Assembly: GCF_019175385.1 (NCBI RefSeq) | Contig: NC_083339.1 | Span: forward strand, 82,510,120-82,574,119 | Origin: Lycium barbarum | Taxonomy: Eukaryota; Streptophyta; Magnoliopsida; Solanales; Solanaceae | DNA: 64,000 nucleotides | Direction: 5' to 3' | Shown: positions 11,747 to 21,756 of the stretch, piece after piece | Layout: every line of letters starts with the position of its first letter | Numbering within the stretch: the stretch's first letter is position 1 | Position numbers and translations under genes: made by a program | The notes under the pieces: model-generated | What the model was told of the DNA's origin: nothing | What the model saw: the letters and a program-made list of their open reading frames with translations, nothing else | Database searches by the model: none

Positions 11747-12002
11747 TATAAGGGACCCTTTTTCATTCCATTCATTTCATTTTCACTCCACACTTCAAGA
11801 AACATCTAGAATACTCTCTAATATTCATCCACAAGAGAAGCAAAGGAAAATCAAGATCAACAACACAAAATCAATGAAATCAAGAGTGTGAAACTCATCA
11901 AAGTTCACCTACACCAAGAAATTACAAAGGAAGTGAAGTAGGGTTTTTAGTATAGAAGAGTATTGCTACTCAAGGCTTGTTCCTACCACATCTAAGGTAA
12001 GT
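11747..12002 (+). promoter_or_regulatory. S1 core promoter, leader and donor-like site
   Basis: TATAAGG at 11747-11753 is followed by about 220 nt of A/C/T-rich leader and then AAG/GTAAGT (exon side ends 11996). The same arrangement appears in S2, S3, the R1 3' LTR, R2, R3, R5, R6, S4 and RA. Initiation and splicing are inferred. Confidence 0.5.
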
Positions 12003-13100
12003 TTTATGACTTTCTCATGATGATTGAAGTATTTATACGTTGAAACACTTGGATTATAGAAGAGTGTAGTAAATAGGTCATAAAATTTGAATAGTGCCAT
12101 AGTTGAATGATAGTTGGATTATATTATGAATGTTGATGAGTTGGTAGACCATAAAATAGGTGTGATGTATGAGAAAATGTGATGATGAGCTAAAACCCAT
12201 AAATGTGGAGAAATTGGAGAAAAATGGTAGAATGTGGTAAATGTAGATAAATGACGATTGTTGATACGATATTGTGAGTGTTGTTGTGAATGTTTGGTAG
12301 TTGAAATGAAACGTGGGAAAAGTAGTAGAAACAAAGGAAATGCTGCCCAATTTTCCCTAGAAAATAGCCACTCATTCTTATAGTCGATTAACTGACGTTG
12401 ATGCGAATTCTCTTGAAGGTAAAGACGCGAATATTGAAGAGGAACGATCAAGCGGTAGAATAGCTAAATGAAAAGGTATGTAAGGCTTATCTTTTCTTTC
12501 AAAAGGCATGAATCCTTCAAGTCTTATATAATCCTTCTACAAAACGAAGACTATGAGTCCTTCAATATATTGAATTACATATGATGGTGATGATAATGAA
12601 CTAGAGTATAGCGATTCAAGAAATTGTGGCATGATGTTCCTATAAGGATAATGATGTTATCTTTGTTAACACTCGCCTTATGCTCTATTTCCTTCAAGGC
12701 GAGGCATGATACTCATAAACGTTCATAATATAAGCGGGGGATCTCGACCTTACGTCACCCCGACATTGTTATAGATTGTTCATAAGCCTCAATGCATGTC
12801 CTATGACCAATGTTTCGAGAAACTACGAGTCTATGTTCATAAAGGATTTCATGTGAGATAAAGGTAAGAGATACACTATAGAAATGATGATGAAAATGAT
12901 GAGCTTAAGCCCAAAGATTATAAATACTATCATGCGATACTTATATGAAATTCGTGCTACGAATACGATGTGATTTTCATAGATTGTCTTTAAATTTAAA
13001 TGTGTGCATTAATGAAAGGTTACGATAAGCTTATGAGATGTATATGATGATAATGATGATAATAAGATATATTGATTCTTGTTATGATGTATGTGATGTG

Positions 13101-13236
13101 GTCGAGCCACGACGTGGCCGAATACGGAAGATATGTATGTGATATTGTCGAGCCACTACATGGCCGAGTACGGATACTGTCGAGCCACCACATGGCCGAA
13201 TGCGGATATTGTCGAGCCCTACGTGGCCGAATACGG
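13101..13236 (+). repeat. S1 minisatellite, four GAGCCAC-GTGGCCG units
   Basis: Four imperfect copies of a 27-bp core, GTCGAGCCAC..GTGGCCG + AATACGG, with variable spacers. Most copies contain a short palindrome, so an RNA would fold into a row of small hairpins. Confidence 0.9.
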
Positions 13237-13443
13237 ATAATGTTTTATGTGTATGAAAAGCTACGGTACTACGATGATGAATTATGTGACATGATGATGT
13301 ATACGCTATGATAGTTCATGTACGACGATTATGTATAAGTGATATATGTATGAAATGTATTCATCATTAAAGGTCGCGCAGGTTTTGCCTACACCTCATG
13401 ACTTATGATTTCTCTATTATGTTTGTTTCATTCATGCCTTACA

Positions 13444-13514
13444 TACTCAGTACAATATTCGTACTGACATCCGTTTTCTTTGGACACAGTGTTCATGCCC
13501 ACAGGTAGACAGGG
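13444..13514 (+). ncRNA. Conserved LTR double hairpin (S1)
   Basis: CAGTAC / GTACTG, then a TCC / GGA stem around a T-rich loop, then GTTCATGCCCACAGGT. Same order as in the other LTRs. Confidence 0.55.
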
Positions 13515-13799
13515 AGACGGCGCAGACCTTTAGGAGCTATCAGCAGATTTGCAGAAGCACTCCATTATTCCAGAGATACTAATCGGGTGTTACACCTCGG
13601 GAATGCCCCCGTGAACGTACAATGAATAGACTAACGAAGAATACGAGTATATGATGTTTTAATAAGAAGGGAACGACGTTTGACGACCCTAAGAAAGATT
13701 TCAAAGGCAATTGCAATGAAAGGTAGGTTATGCTCCACAAGGACTAATTATAGGTTTTGGAAATGTGAAAAGTTGTAGGTTTACTTTCTGGCCAGTTGG

Positions 13800-14068
13800 T
13801 CGTAAAATGAAATGCGGACCGTAAAGTGGTATACGGACCGTAAACTGCCATGTCGTATTTCAGCTTCCAAAAACTTCAACTTTCTGTCAAATGCTGGACT
13901 TGTTAAAGACGACTTCGAATATGGACCGTAAACTGAAATACGGCCCGTAAACTGAGTCGTAAACCACCATGTCCTCAGCCTGACTTTCTGTTTCTGTCAT
14001 CCTTAAATACTACCACGAAATACGGTCCGTAAACTGGAATACGGACCGTAAACTGTGTTTACGACCAC
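13800..14068 (+). promoter_or_regulatory. S2 palindrome array upstream of TATA-like box
   Basis: Multiple CGGACCGTAAA and CGGCCCGTAAA half-sites, several forming TACGGNCCGTA palindromes. They end about 45 bp before an AT-rich TTATTAATAA box at 14111. The donor-like AAG/GTAAGA follows, with its exon side ending at 14355. Confidence 0.55.
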
Positions 14069-15176
14069 TGTGCACTTTCAACGACTGTTCATTTAAGATA
14101 AGAATTTGGGTTATTAATAAGAGACCAAGTTCATTATTTCATTTCCACATGACACCCCCTTCTCTCTAAAACCTCTCTCTACATAAATTCCACAAGAATT
14201 CAAGGATATTTGGTGATCAACAACATAAACTAAGTAAATCAATTATAAGAAAACCCATTAAGGATCATACAAGTCAAGAAATCTCATTGGGGATAAACTA
14301 GGGTTTTGCTCAAGTGGAGTATTATCAACCAAGGCTTGTTCCTGCAACATCTAAGGTAAGATTTATGATGTTTCTATGTTGTTTAAGGTATTTAAGAGTT
14401 TAAAATACTTGGATTGTAGAGAGGTATGGCAAAATGGGTCATGAATGTGGAATAGTGCCATTTTGAGAAATAGTTTGAATTCAGTTATGAGTCTTGATGT
14501 ATTGTAATGTAAATGTGTTATAAATGATGTTGAGAACATGAGATGAGCAATGTACGTGAATGGACATAGTTGTGTGTTATAGCCACGGATATGAGTAATT
14601 CAAAGTAAGTCTAGAAATGTGGATAATGTGGATGAATAATGATTATCGTTATGGTATTATGAATGCATTATTGACGTTTGGGAGTTGATATACGCGATGG
14701 AGGAATGTCGTATAAATAAAGGAGATGCTGTCCAATTTTCTCTAGCTTTAGTCGTATATGCTAGCTATTGATTCTAATGATAATATGACTTCAATGAAGG
14801 TAGAAACGTTAGCATTGGAGGTGAACGCGCAAGTGTAAAATAGTGAACGGAAAAGGTATGTAAGGCTAACCCTTCTTTCATAACGAATGGTTCTTTGGCA
14901 AAACATCTAAATCTTCCATAAGTCTATGATGTCTCATAAATGATTCAATCTTCCGAGCTATTGAGCTCACGATTCTCGATATGCTACGATTGTACTAAGT
15001 TCCTCGTATAACGAGTAAGCCCATAAAGATAAGTGTGATGAATGATGATAACAGTGATAATGATATCGATGACGACTATAATGGTAATGTCGATGACGAT
15101 AACGATGACGATGATGATAGTGATGAAAGTAGTAAAGATGCTTATGAGCTGTATGTTTGTGTGCCCATGTATGGCT

Positions 15177-15309
15177 ACTATGAATCCCGAGCCTATATGG
15201 CTGGGTAGTATGTGTATAAATGGATATGTATGTATGCTTACGTAACGCGCGAACACCACTGCAGTTGGGTACGGATAACACTGAGCCTTGGTAGGGCTAG
15301 GTATGTGTA
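15177..15309 (+). repeat. S2 GAGCC minisatellite, left part
   Basis: Degenerate units of the CYGAGCC..GGNNGGGTA type. The array is split by R2 and continues at 24824-24950, which reads as one uninterrupted array once R2 and one TSD copy are removed. Confidence 0.8.
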
Positions 15310-18300
15310 TGTTATGTCCCGTATTTTCGTATAACGGGAAATCAAGAAATAAATAAGACTTGTGTGTGTTGAGGAAATATTTGGATTTTGGTGAATATGA
15401 CTATGTTGGTTATGGAGTCGTTAATGTTAAGACCTCGGGGAAGGCCGAGGGTAAATTTGGAATTTCGGAAATTTGTTTCGGGAATTACAAAACGGGACGT
15501 TTTATGAATTGGGCCAAGAAAAATTTGAACATAAAAGTGAAGCCCAAAGTGTGAAGTGGCCGGCCCCTTTGGCAAGGCCCAAGACCATTTTAATGGTCGT
15601 GTGAGTGGCATGTGCCTTAGTCAAGATATATATCAATGATCCTTAGAATTATCTAGACAAAAAAAAAAATCAAACAAACCCAACTTGGAACCTAAACCAC
15701 TATTCGGCCGAACCCCTTAGGGGAGGAAAGAAATAATTTTCCAAGCTTTGTTGTTAATCCAAAATTCTTGATTTCTACATAGTTGTGAAGTACTCAAGAC
15801 GCTCTCCGACGTGATACAAGTAGTTTGGAGAAAGAGCGACGTTTACGACAAGTCAGAAATTCAAGAAAAGGTATGAATTTTGTCCTCTTAATGTTATGAA
15901 ATGGATATGTATGTGTTAGTGATTGGATTAGCATGAAGATTATGGGATGGGGTCGTGTTTGTGCATGGCGTGTGTGTGTGAAAAAAAAGGTGTGTTTGGC
16001 CGTGTGCCTTAGATGGGAAAAACAAGTGTGAATTGATTTCGTTTAAGGTTGGTAGTTGTGTCGTCATGGCCTTTATAACGTAAATGATTGATTGAAGAAT
16101 TGATTTGGTGTTAGAAAATGATTTCGGACGTTATCGGAAAAATGTATACCTTTGGGGATATTTGTGTATATCATAGCATATTTATGACACTAAAGACCTT
16201 AAATAAGATTTACGGTTGATGATAACGAATTTGGAATGAAACGATGCAAGTTAGAATGTTCGTCGTAACTTTTGGTGTTTGAATGAAAAATGGGAAAGTA
16301 GTGAACTTTGGGGATGTTTGTATGTGGTTTGGAACTTGTATGTAGTGTGCTTGAATAATTGGGAATGAGTGAATGAATGGACTAATGTGGAAATAGATTT
16401 GGAAGTTGAATCAAGAATTTGCCAACTTATGTATTAAAGTGAAATTTTGAAGTTAATGTAGTATGATTGTGGTTTGTATGGTTTAATGATGTTTGGGCTG
16501 TTGTTGTTGTTGTATTTTGAGCCGAGCTAAGTCTCGGGGATGTTAGATTTATAGGGGAAATGCTGCCGAAATTTCGGTAGCCAAGTATAGCCCCAAAGAT
16601 GAAAATGCTAACTCTCATGAATAGTAACTGGTAAAAGTGACCATTTGCAGTTTCTGGACGAAACGGGAATCGCGATTTGAGGAGCGTAAGGCGCCAACCA
16701 GGTATGTAAAGCCTACCTATCCTTCTTTTGGCATGTCCTAGTCATACTAGGTTAATATCGGAATCTCGGGGGTAACTCTGCTCTTGGAAATTTAGGTTCA
16801 AGTTTGGGTACTATTCATCCAGCGCAATTGAACCCTTTTGTGGCATTTGGTCAAAGGAATGTTCGAATCGTCATAACTTTTGTGGTTGTGTCCGAAACCC
16901 TCCGAAACTTTCGTAGATGGCTCTAGGGAGCCTAAGGTCTGTGATTTGCGTCCGCCGCCTCAATTTGACTCGAGGTGGGCCCACGAGCCCCGAGGCTCCC
17001 CTTATTCGGTTTGTTTGGTTCGTTTGCGTCCGCTATGACCAGTGATCGTTTGTTTATGACTCAATGGTGCGTTTGAAACTTCCTATGCCGTTAGTGGACG
17101 TTTTGTACTTTGAATAATGTGAGATCTTCGGAAAATGACCTATAAACAACTTTTTCTAAAGATTTGGCAGTTTGGAACTTCGTAACTTTTATACACAAAT
17201 TTTGTTCAATCTGATTCCTATTCCGAGCCTTCTGGCGTCAGTATATACCTATACGTAAACTATATGTTGAGTCCGACAAATTATTTTTGATATGCATATG
17301 GTTTCTGCACTACTCTGTTCGTGCGGTCTGCTATGACTTCGTTCGTCGGTACCCGGGCCGACTTTGTGATCGTGCGCGCTATATTATATTCGGGAGTTAT
17401 GATGTGTTACGGTTTCCGAGGCCTCGCCATAGGGCCGGCTACCGTTTATGGAGTTATGATGTGATATGGCATTTGATATGTTCTGATGATGTGATGTGTG
17501 TGTGTGATATGATGTGTCTGGAGATTGTACGGAGATTTGAAAACTTCTGGAGTTATGATGTGTTGTGGCACCAGCGTCGGGGGGTGACCACGTTCCTAAA
17601 CCCTATACATGATTTGATTTGCATTTGTATGTTCGCCTCCCGCACAGGTTTGCTTGGTTTGCGATGTCGGTGTGTTTGTTCTTTCTGACTCCAGCTGTGT
17701 TTGTGATTTCTGTACCTTCTACTTTACATACTCAGTACTTCTCCCGTACTGACCCCCATTTTCTTCGGGGGCTGTGTTTCATGCCCGCAGGTACAGAAGC
17801 TCGTTTGGGTGGTCCTCCAGTCTAGGCTACTCATTCTGCTGTGTTGGAGAGCTCTCCTTTGATTCGGAGCCTAGTCATTGGTACATATCTTTTGTTGTGT
17901 CTGTATCCTGTACATTTGGATGAGTGGGTACGGCGGGGCCCTGTCCCGTCCTATGTTCTTATGTTCTGTTTTGTCTAGAGGCCTGTAGTCAGATTTGTGG
18001 GTCGTGGGTCCGGTGTGTTTGCATGTGAGTCTGTTTTGCGATCTTAAGCGGCCCGTACGCTACTATGGCCAAGTCGGCCTCTGAGTTTGTATGTGTGTGT
18101 ATGCATTTGGGGGCGATGTACATTCCGCTACCCCTCTGATGTGTGTGTGTGAAATTTGGCAATGTATATTCCGCCTCCTTTCTGATTTGTGATTTGTCTG
18201 ATCTGTACGGGCGACTGCTTAGGATAAGTGTTCGGTAGATATCTGATTACGATGTTGAGTTCGAATAACGTACGTTGAGTTTGGACGAGGATGATTACGA

Positions 18301-18372
18301 TGGTTTGGGCGTGAGTTCGTTTGGGTGTCCCAGAAGGGCACCAGTCGCGGCCCACGGGGCTGGGTCGTGACA
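15310..18372 (+). repeat. R2 5' LTR
   Basis: TGTTATGTCCCG ... GGGTCGTGACA, 3063 bp. It contains a TATATAT box (15627-15633), the palindrome TTCGGCCGAA (about 15703), a donor-like AAAAG/GTATGA (exon side ends 15870), the motif GGGGAAATGCTGCCGAAATT (from about 16556), a CAGGTATGTAAAGCC block (about 16700), and the double-hairpin block (17729-17799). The LTR is unusually long and carries only shadow ORFs. Confidence 0.97.
17729..17799 (+). ncRNA. Conserved LTR double hairpin (R2 5' LTR)
   Basis: CAGTAC / GTACTG, then CCCC / GGGG around a TTTTCTTC-like loop, then GTTTCATGCCCGCAGGT. The second stem differs from the GTCC / GGAC stem of R1 and S1 but still pairs. The copy in the 3' LTR is at 24174-24240. 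Confidence 0.6.
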
Positions 18373-18376
18373 AAAG

Positions 18377-18388
18377 TGGTATCAGAGC
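18377..18388 (+). promoter_or_regulatory. R2 primer binding site (tRNA-iMet)
   Basis: TGGTATCAGAGC after an AAAG spacer behind the LTR end at 18372. It is intact, so minus-strand synthesis could still be primed. Confidence 0.97.
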
Positions 18389-18429
18389 GGTTTGTCCTCG
18401 GAATGTCTACAGGCCGTGTCTAGTAGAGT

Positions 18430-18469
18430 CTTGTTTATCGATGTGTTGTGCACCACATCTATAAACAGG
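18430..18469 (+). ncRNA. R2 leader hairpin with GTGCAC loop
   Basis: Outer stem CTTGTTTAT / ATAAACAGG, inner stem GATGTG / CACATC, loop TTGTGCAC. The self-complementary GTGCAC in the loop is what a kissing-loop dimerisation signal would use; GUGCAC is a known retroviral dimerisation loop. That role is inferred. Confidence 0.65.
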
Positions 18470-18570
18470 AAACTACAGGACATCTAGGATGTTGTGTTGC
18501 CCTTTCTTTGGAATCTTAGATCGTGCGATAGAGCTGTGTTATTAGGGTCATTCTGATCTGACCCGTTGTT

Positions 18571-18580
18571 GTGTTTGCAG
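18571..18580 (+). promoter_or_regulatory. Acceptor-like site before R2 gag
   Basis: GTGTTTGCAG, preceded by T-rich sequence, lies just before the gag start position. Equivalent pyrimidine-CAG sites precede gag in R1, R3, R4 and R5, and are kept in gag-less RA. It pairs conceptually with the LTR donor at 15870. Confidence 0.5.
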
Positions 18581-18582
18581 TG

Positions 18583-20055
18583 GTGCCTCCGAAGAAGGCA
18601 ACGGCGGCCCAGAAGGGCAAGGCGAAGGTGGGAGAGACCAGTCAGGCACAACGGGCTACTCGGGCTCGTGTCTATGATTTGCCTGAGGTTGCACCTCATT
18701 CTGAGGGGTCTGCTACACCCCCATTAGTACAGCCTGGAGCGGGACCTTCAGCAGCTCCAGAGGTCCGTGTACCCGCTCCTGAAACTCCAGCTCCGCAGCC
18801 AGGGGCGGAGGATAGGACCCTGAGGGAGGCTGTACAGTTGTTGACCACGATTGTGGCCGGACAGGCTCGCAGGCGCGGGCGGAGGGACGATGATGATGAA
18901 GACAGGCGGGAAAGCCTGAGAGTTCGGGAGTTCTTGTTATGCGGCCCTCCAGAGTTTTTCGGGTCTAAGCCCGACGAGGACCCCCATGACTTCATTCGGG
19001 GGATGCGGCGTGCATTAGACTTGGTCAGGGCGTCAGGGACCGAGTCGGTTGAGCTAGCTTCGCATAGACTTCGGGATGTTGCCGCGCATTGGTATGAGAC
19101 TTGGGAGCTATCCCGGGGTGAGGGTGCTCCTCCAGCTATGTGGGATCAGTTTGTGACTGCTTTCACCCGCCACTTTCTGCCCCCAGAGTTACGACGGGAG
19201 CGAGCTGATCGGTTTTTGCATCTGCAGCAGAGGGGTCGGAGCGTCCGTGAATATAATTTGGAGTTTGATTCCCTGGCCCGGTATGCCCCTGCCGTGGTGG
19301 CTGATATGACAGATCGAATGCATCGGTATGTTATGGGGCTGGATCGTTACTTGATTGACGGGTGTATGGCGGTATCATTGTAGACAGATATGGACATTGC
19401 CCGTCTACAGGCCTACGCCCAGGGGATGGAGAACCGGCACCGAGCAGATCGGCCCAGCCAAGAGTATGATGGGAGACGGCCCAAGAGGGCCAGATCAGCG
19501 GGGCATTTTGGAGATTCTCGGGGCGGGCAGCCTCAGTATCAGTCCAGTGGGTACTTTCCTCCGTCAGGCCGGGACACACAGTCTGCTAGTAAGAGATTTG
19601 ATGGCGCAGGACCGTCCAGGGCAGACCAGAGTTCCAGAGCCCCAGGTCCTCAGGCGAGCAGGGGTCCCAGTCAGATTAGGCCACCTATGCCCCCGTGTTC
19701 ATATTGTGGAAGATCGCACCCAGGTGAGTGCTTCAGGGTCACAGGGGCCTGTTTTGCTTGTGGCCGCCAAGGCCATATCATGCGGGATTGTCCGTGGGCA
19801 GGCGGTTCCGGTAGCGCAGCACCACCGATGAGATCCGTTGCTGGTTCGTCAACTACCCCTTCGGCCACGCGCTCTACGGGGCGAGGTATGCCAGCACCAG
19901 CGGGCCGCGGTGGAGGCCGTGGTGGGGCTTCAGATTCTAGCGGTCCCTCGAATCGCATCTACGCTTTGACTGGTCGTCGGGACCCAGAGGCACCCCCAGA
20001 CACAGACCCAGGTATATTACTAACCTTTTTGTTTAATGAATATGTGCAATGGTAG
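18583..20055 (+). pseudogene. gag: R2 gag (start codon lost, one nonsense codon)
   Basis: Structural Gag that would form virus-like particles and bind RNA. Order: basic N-terminus (PPKKATAAQKGK), Pro/Ala-rich spacer, capsid-like core (PPEFFGSKPDEDPHDF, LASHRLRD, FTRHFLPPELRRERADRF, REYNLEFDSLARYAP), basic linker, and two zinc knuckles: CSYCGRSHPGEC, then CFACGRQGHIMRDC at 19750-19791. Relatives begin ATGCCTCC; here that codon is GTG (18583-18585). A TAG at 19381-19383 replaces an expected Gln codon in the same frame. The frame then stays open to 20055 and ends where protease begins in R4 and R5. Apart from these two points it is remarkably intact. Confidence 0.93.
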
Positions 20056-20376
20056 GTTTGTACCTTAGTATTATGCGATATACTTTTGTGTGTGTCAGTA
20101 AAGGTAAGGTAAGAATCCGAATTAATGAAAATATCCGAGGCAGTTATCTGTACATGTGGGGGGAAAAAAAAATAGGGGATTTGGAAGACTAGAACGATAG
20201 ACCTCTCAGCCAGAAAAGCAAACGACCTCTTTGGGTTAGAGTGGGACCCGCTACGAAAAATTTTCGAAAAAATTTGCTAAGACCCCGTTTGGCCTAAAAT
20301 TACGTGGCAAAGGTCGTGCGAGGCAGTTGGCGAAATTATATCAGCCCTAACGCTCAAAATGTGTAAAAGTTTCAGG

Positions 20377-20429
20377 GTTAAGCGTGCTCAAGCCAGAGCA
20401 ATTCCGGGATGGGTGACCCCCTGGGAAGT
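20377..20429 (+). other. 5S rRNA-derived segment (pol III internal promoter region)
   Basis: GTTAAGCGTGCT (20377-20388), 18 nt, then GGATGGGTGACC (20407-20418) and CCTGGGAAGT (20420-20429). In plant 5S rRNA the same blocks appear with exactly the same 18-nt spacing. By eye 43 of 53 positions match the plant 5S sequence I recall, without gaps. The blocks correspond to box A and box C of the internal control region. The 5' half of 5S is absent, so this is not a 5S gene. Cassandra elements carry 5S-like sequence in their LTRs; here it is in the interior of a gag-only element. Confidence 0.85.
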
Positions 20430-20909
20430 AACGCAAAATTTTGCACAAGTGTAAGTATGATTAACGTAAATGGGAATTTGGGGTAACCAAAGGTGAATAG
20501 AATGTGTGGAGAATAATTAGTGCCCTTTCGAGAGTCGCGCGGAACGAGGCGGACTAAATGGGCGAAAAGGAAAGGATACAACACCTCTTGGGAAATTGAA
20601 CGAATTTGAATAACAGCCAGAGATGTTCGCCGGTAAGGTATGAGTAAACGTGTGTAGGTGTATATGTATGTGTATGTGTGTGTATGATTCTCATTTGGTG
20701 CCTAGGAGGGCTAAGAGCTGAGCCCGGCGACTAATGTTGTGATAAAGAAAAGATAAGCAGTGTGAGTAATTGGAAATTTGAAGGAATCGATACGTAAGAC
20801 GCAAGGTAAATTGTGTGACGACTTGGTGAATGAGTTTGCAAATCAAGGGGCATTCTCATGAATTATTGGAGCTTTAATATGAATGATTTGATCCTCAATT
20901 GACAATCTA

Positions 20910-21440
20910 TCTCTGGTGCTTCTGCACTTCCGATTCCGATGAGGCTCTGCCTAGTACGCCTCTGTGATTTTGAGTTCGACTATGTATCTGTCCGATGAAC
21001 CTTTTGTGCGTTTGATTCTGAATCCGTTTCTGTCTGGCACACCTCTGTGGGTCGGACTCTGGATATAAATCCGTCTGATATGCTTCGGTGCGTTTGATTT
21101 TGACCACGTGTGTGTTTGATACACTTCGGTTTGACGGACCACGACTTTGTATGAAACAATTTTGTATATTCGCTTCTGATTTCGGATCTGTTCGATATGA
21201 TCCCATACGTCTGATTTCGATTGTGAATCTGTTTATTATATCTTAGTGTGTCTGATTCTGCCTACGAATTCGTTTGATACGCCTTTGTACGTCTGACTCC
21301 GATCTCAGATGTGTCTGATATGCTTCCGTACCTTTGATGTTGACTACGAATCCGACCGCTATAGTTGAGTATGTCTGCCTCCGATTATGAATCCGTCCGG
21401 TTTTAGTTCTGAATCTGTTTGGCATGAAGTGTCTGATATG
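20910..21440 (+). repeat. Degenerate ~41-43-bp tandem array in R2
   Basis: About eleven diverged units alternate GATTCTGAATCCG-like and GTCTGATATGCTTCGGTRCG-like segments. The frames in it (for example minus 20907-21206) are by-products. Its function is unknown. Confidence 0.75.
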
Positions 21441-21720
21441 AAGTAAAGAGAGAATACGACGATGTGGTAAGGGAACTCAGGAGTGTGACAAGGAAATGAT
21501 ATTGACGATGATGTTTGGAAAGCGTCTGACCATTACAAGAATATAGTGCAGGGTTTGGGGATTTCGTAGGGTATGAGGAAATGTATTATGAAGGCATGTG
21601 AATCGGTGACGTGAGAAATCTACCCCTGGAATTGGTAGAGAAACCATGTCGGAGAAATCAATGAAGGACAACTATTAAGAGAACCCTCCCGGAGTAGTAC
21701 GACACCCATGAGGTCGGTTT

Positions 21721-21756
21721 AACATTCGAGGACGAATGTTCTTAAGGGGGGGAGAA
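21721..21756 (+). promoter_or_regulatory. R2 polypurine tract with upstream hairpin
   Basis: Hairpin AACATTCG / CGAATGTT (21721-21740) followed by AAGGGGGGAGA (about 21744-21754), directly before the 3' LTR at 21757. Confidence 0.9.

Larger units (their letters stand above)
20056..21720 (+). other. R2 post-gag noncoding region
   Basis: About 1.7 kb where protease, RT and integrase should be. No pol motif is found in any frame. It contains the 5S-like segment (20377-20429) and a degenerate tandem array (about 20910-21440). Confidence 0.85.

Noticed and set aside
14967..15281. ORFs of 67-104 codons on both strands
   Set aside because: Low-complexity GAT/GAC-rich stretch in S2; no domain and overlapping frames on both strands.
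17287..17825. 133-codon and 68-codon frames in the R2 LTR
   Set aside because: They lie over conserved hairpin and minisatellite DNA, are duplicated only because the LTR is duplicated, and an indel in the 3' copy splits the frame.
18571..18582. GTG at 18571 as the start of R2 gag
   Set aside because: Relatives start ATG at the position of 18583. The upstream triplets overlap the acceptor-like GTGTTTGCAG and are not conserved as protein.
20377..20429. Functional 5S rRNA gene or Cassandra TRIM
   Set aside because: The 5' half of 5S is missing and the segment is internal to R2. No Cassandra-type short LTR pair surrounds it.
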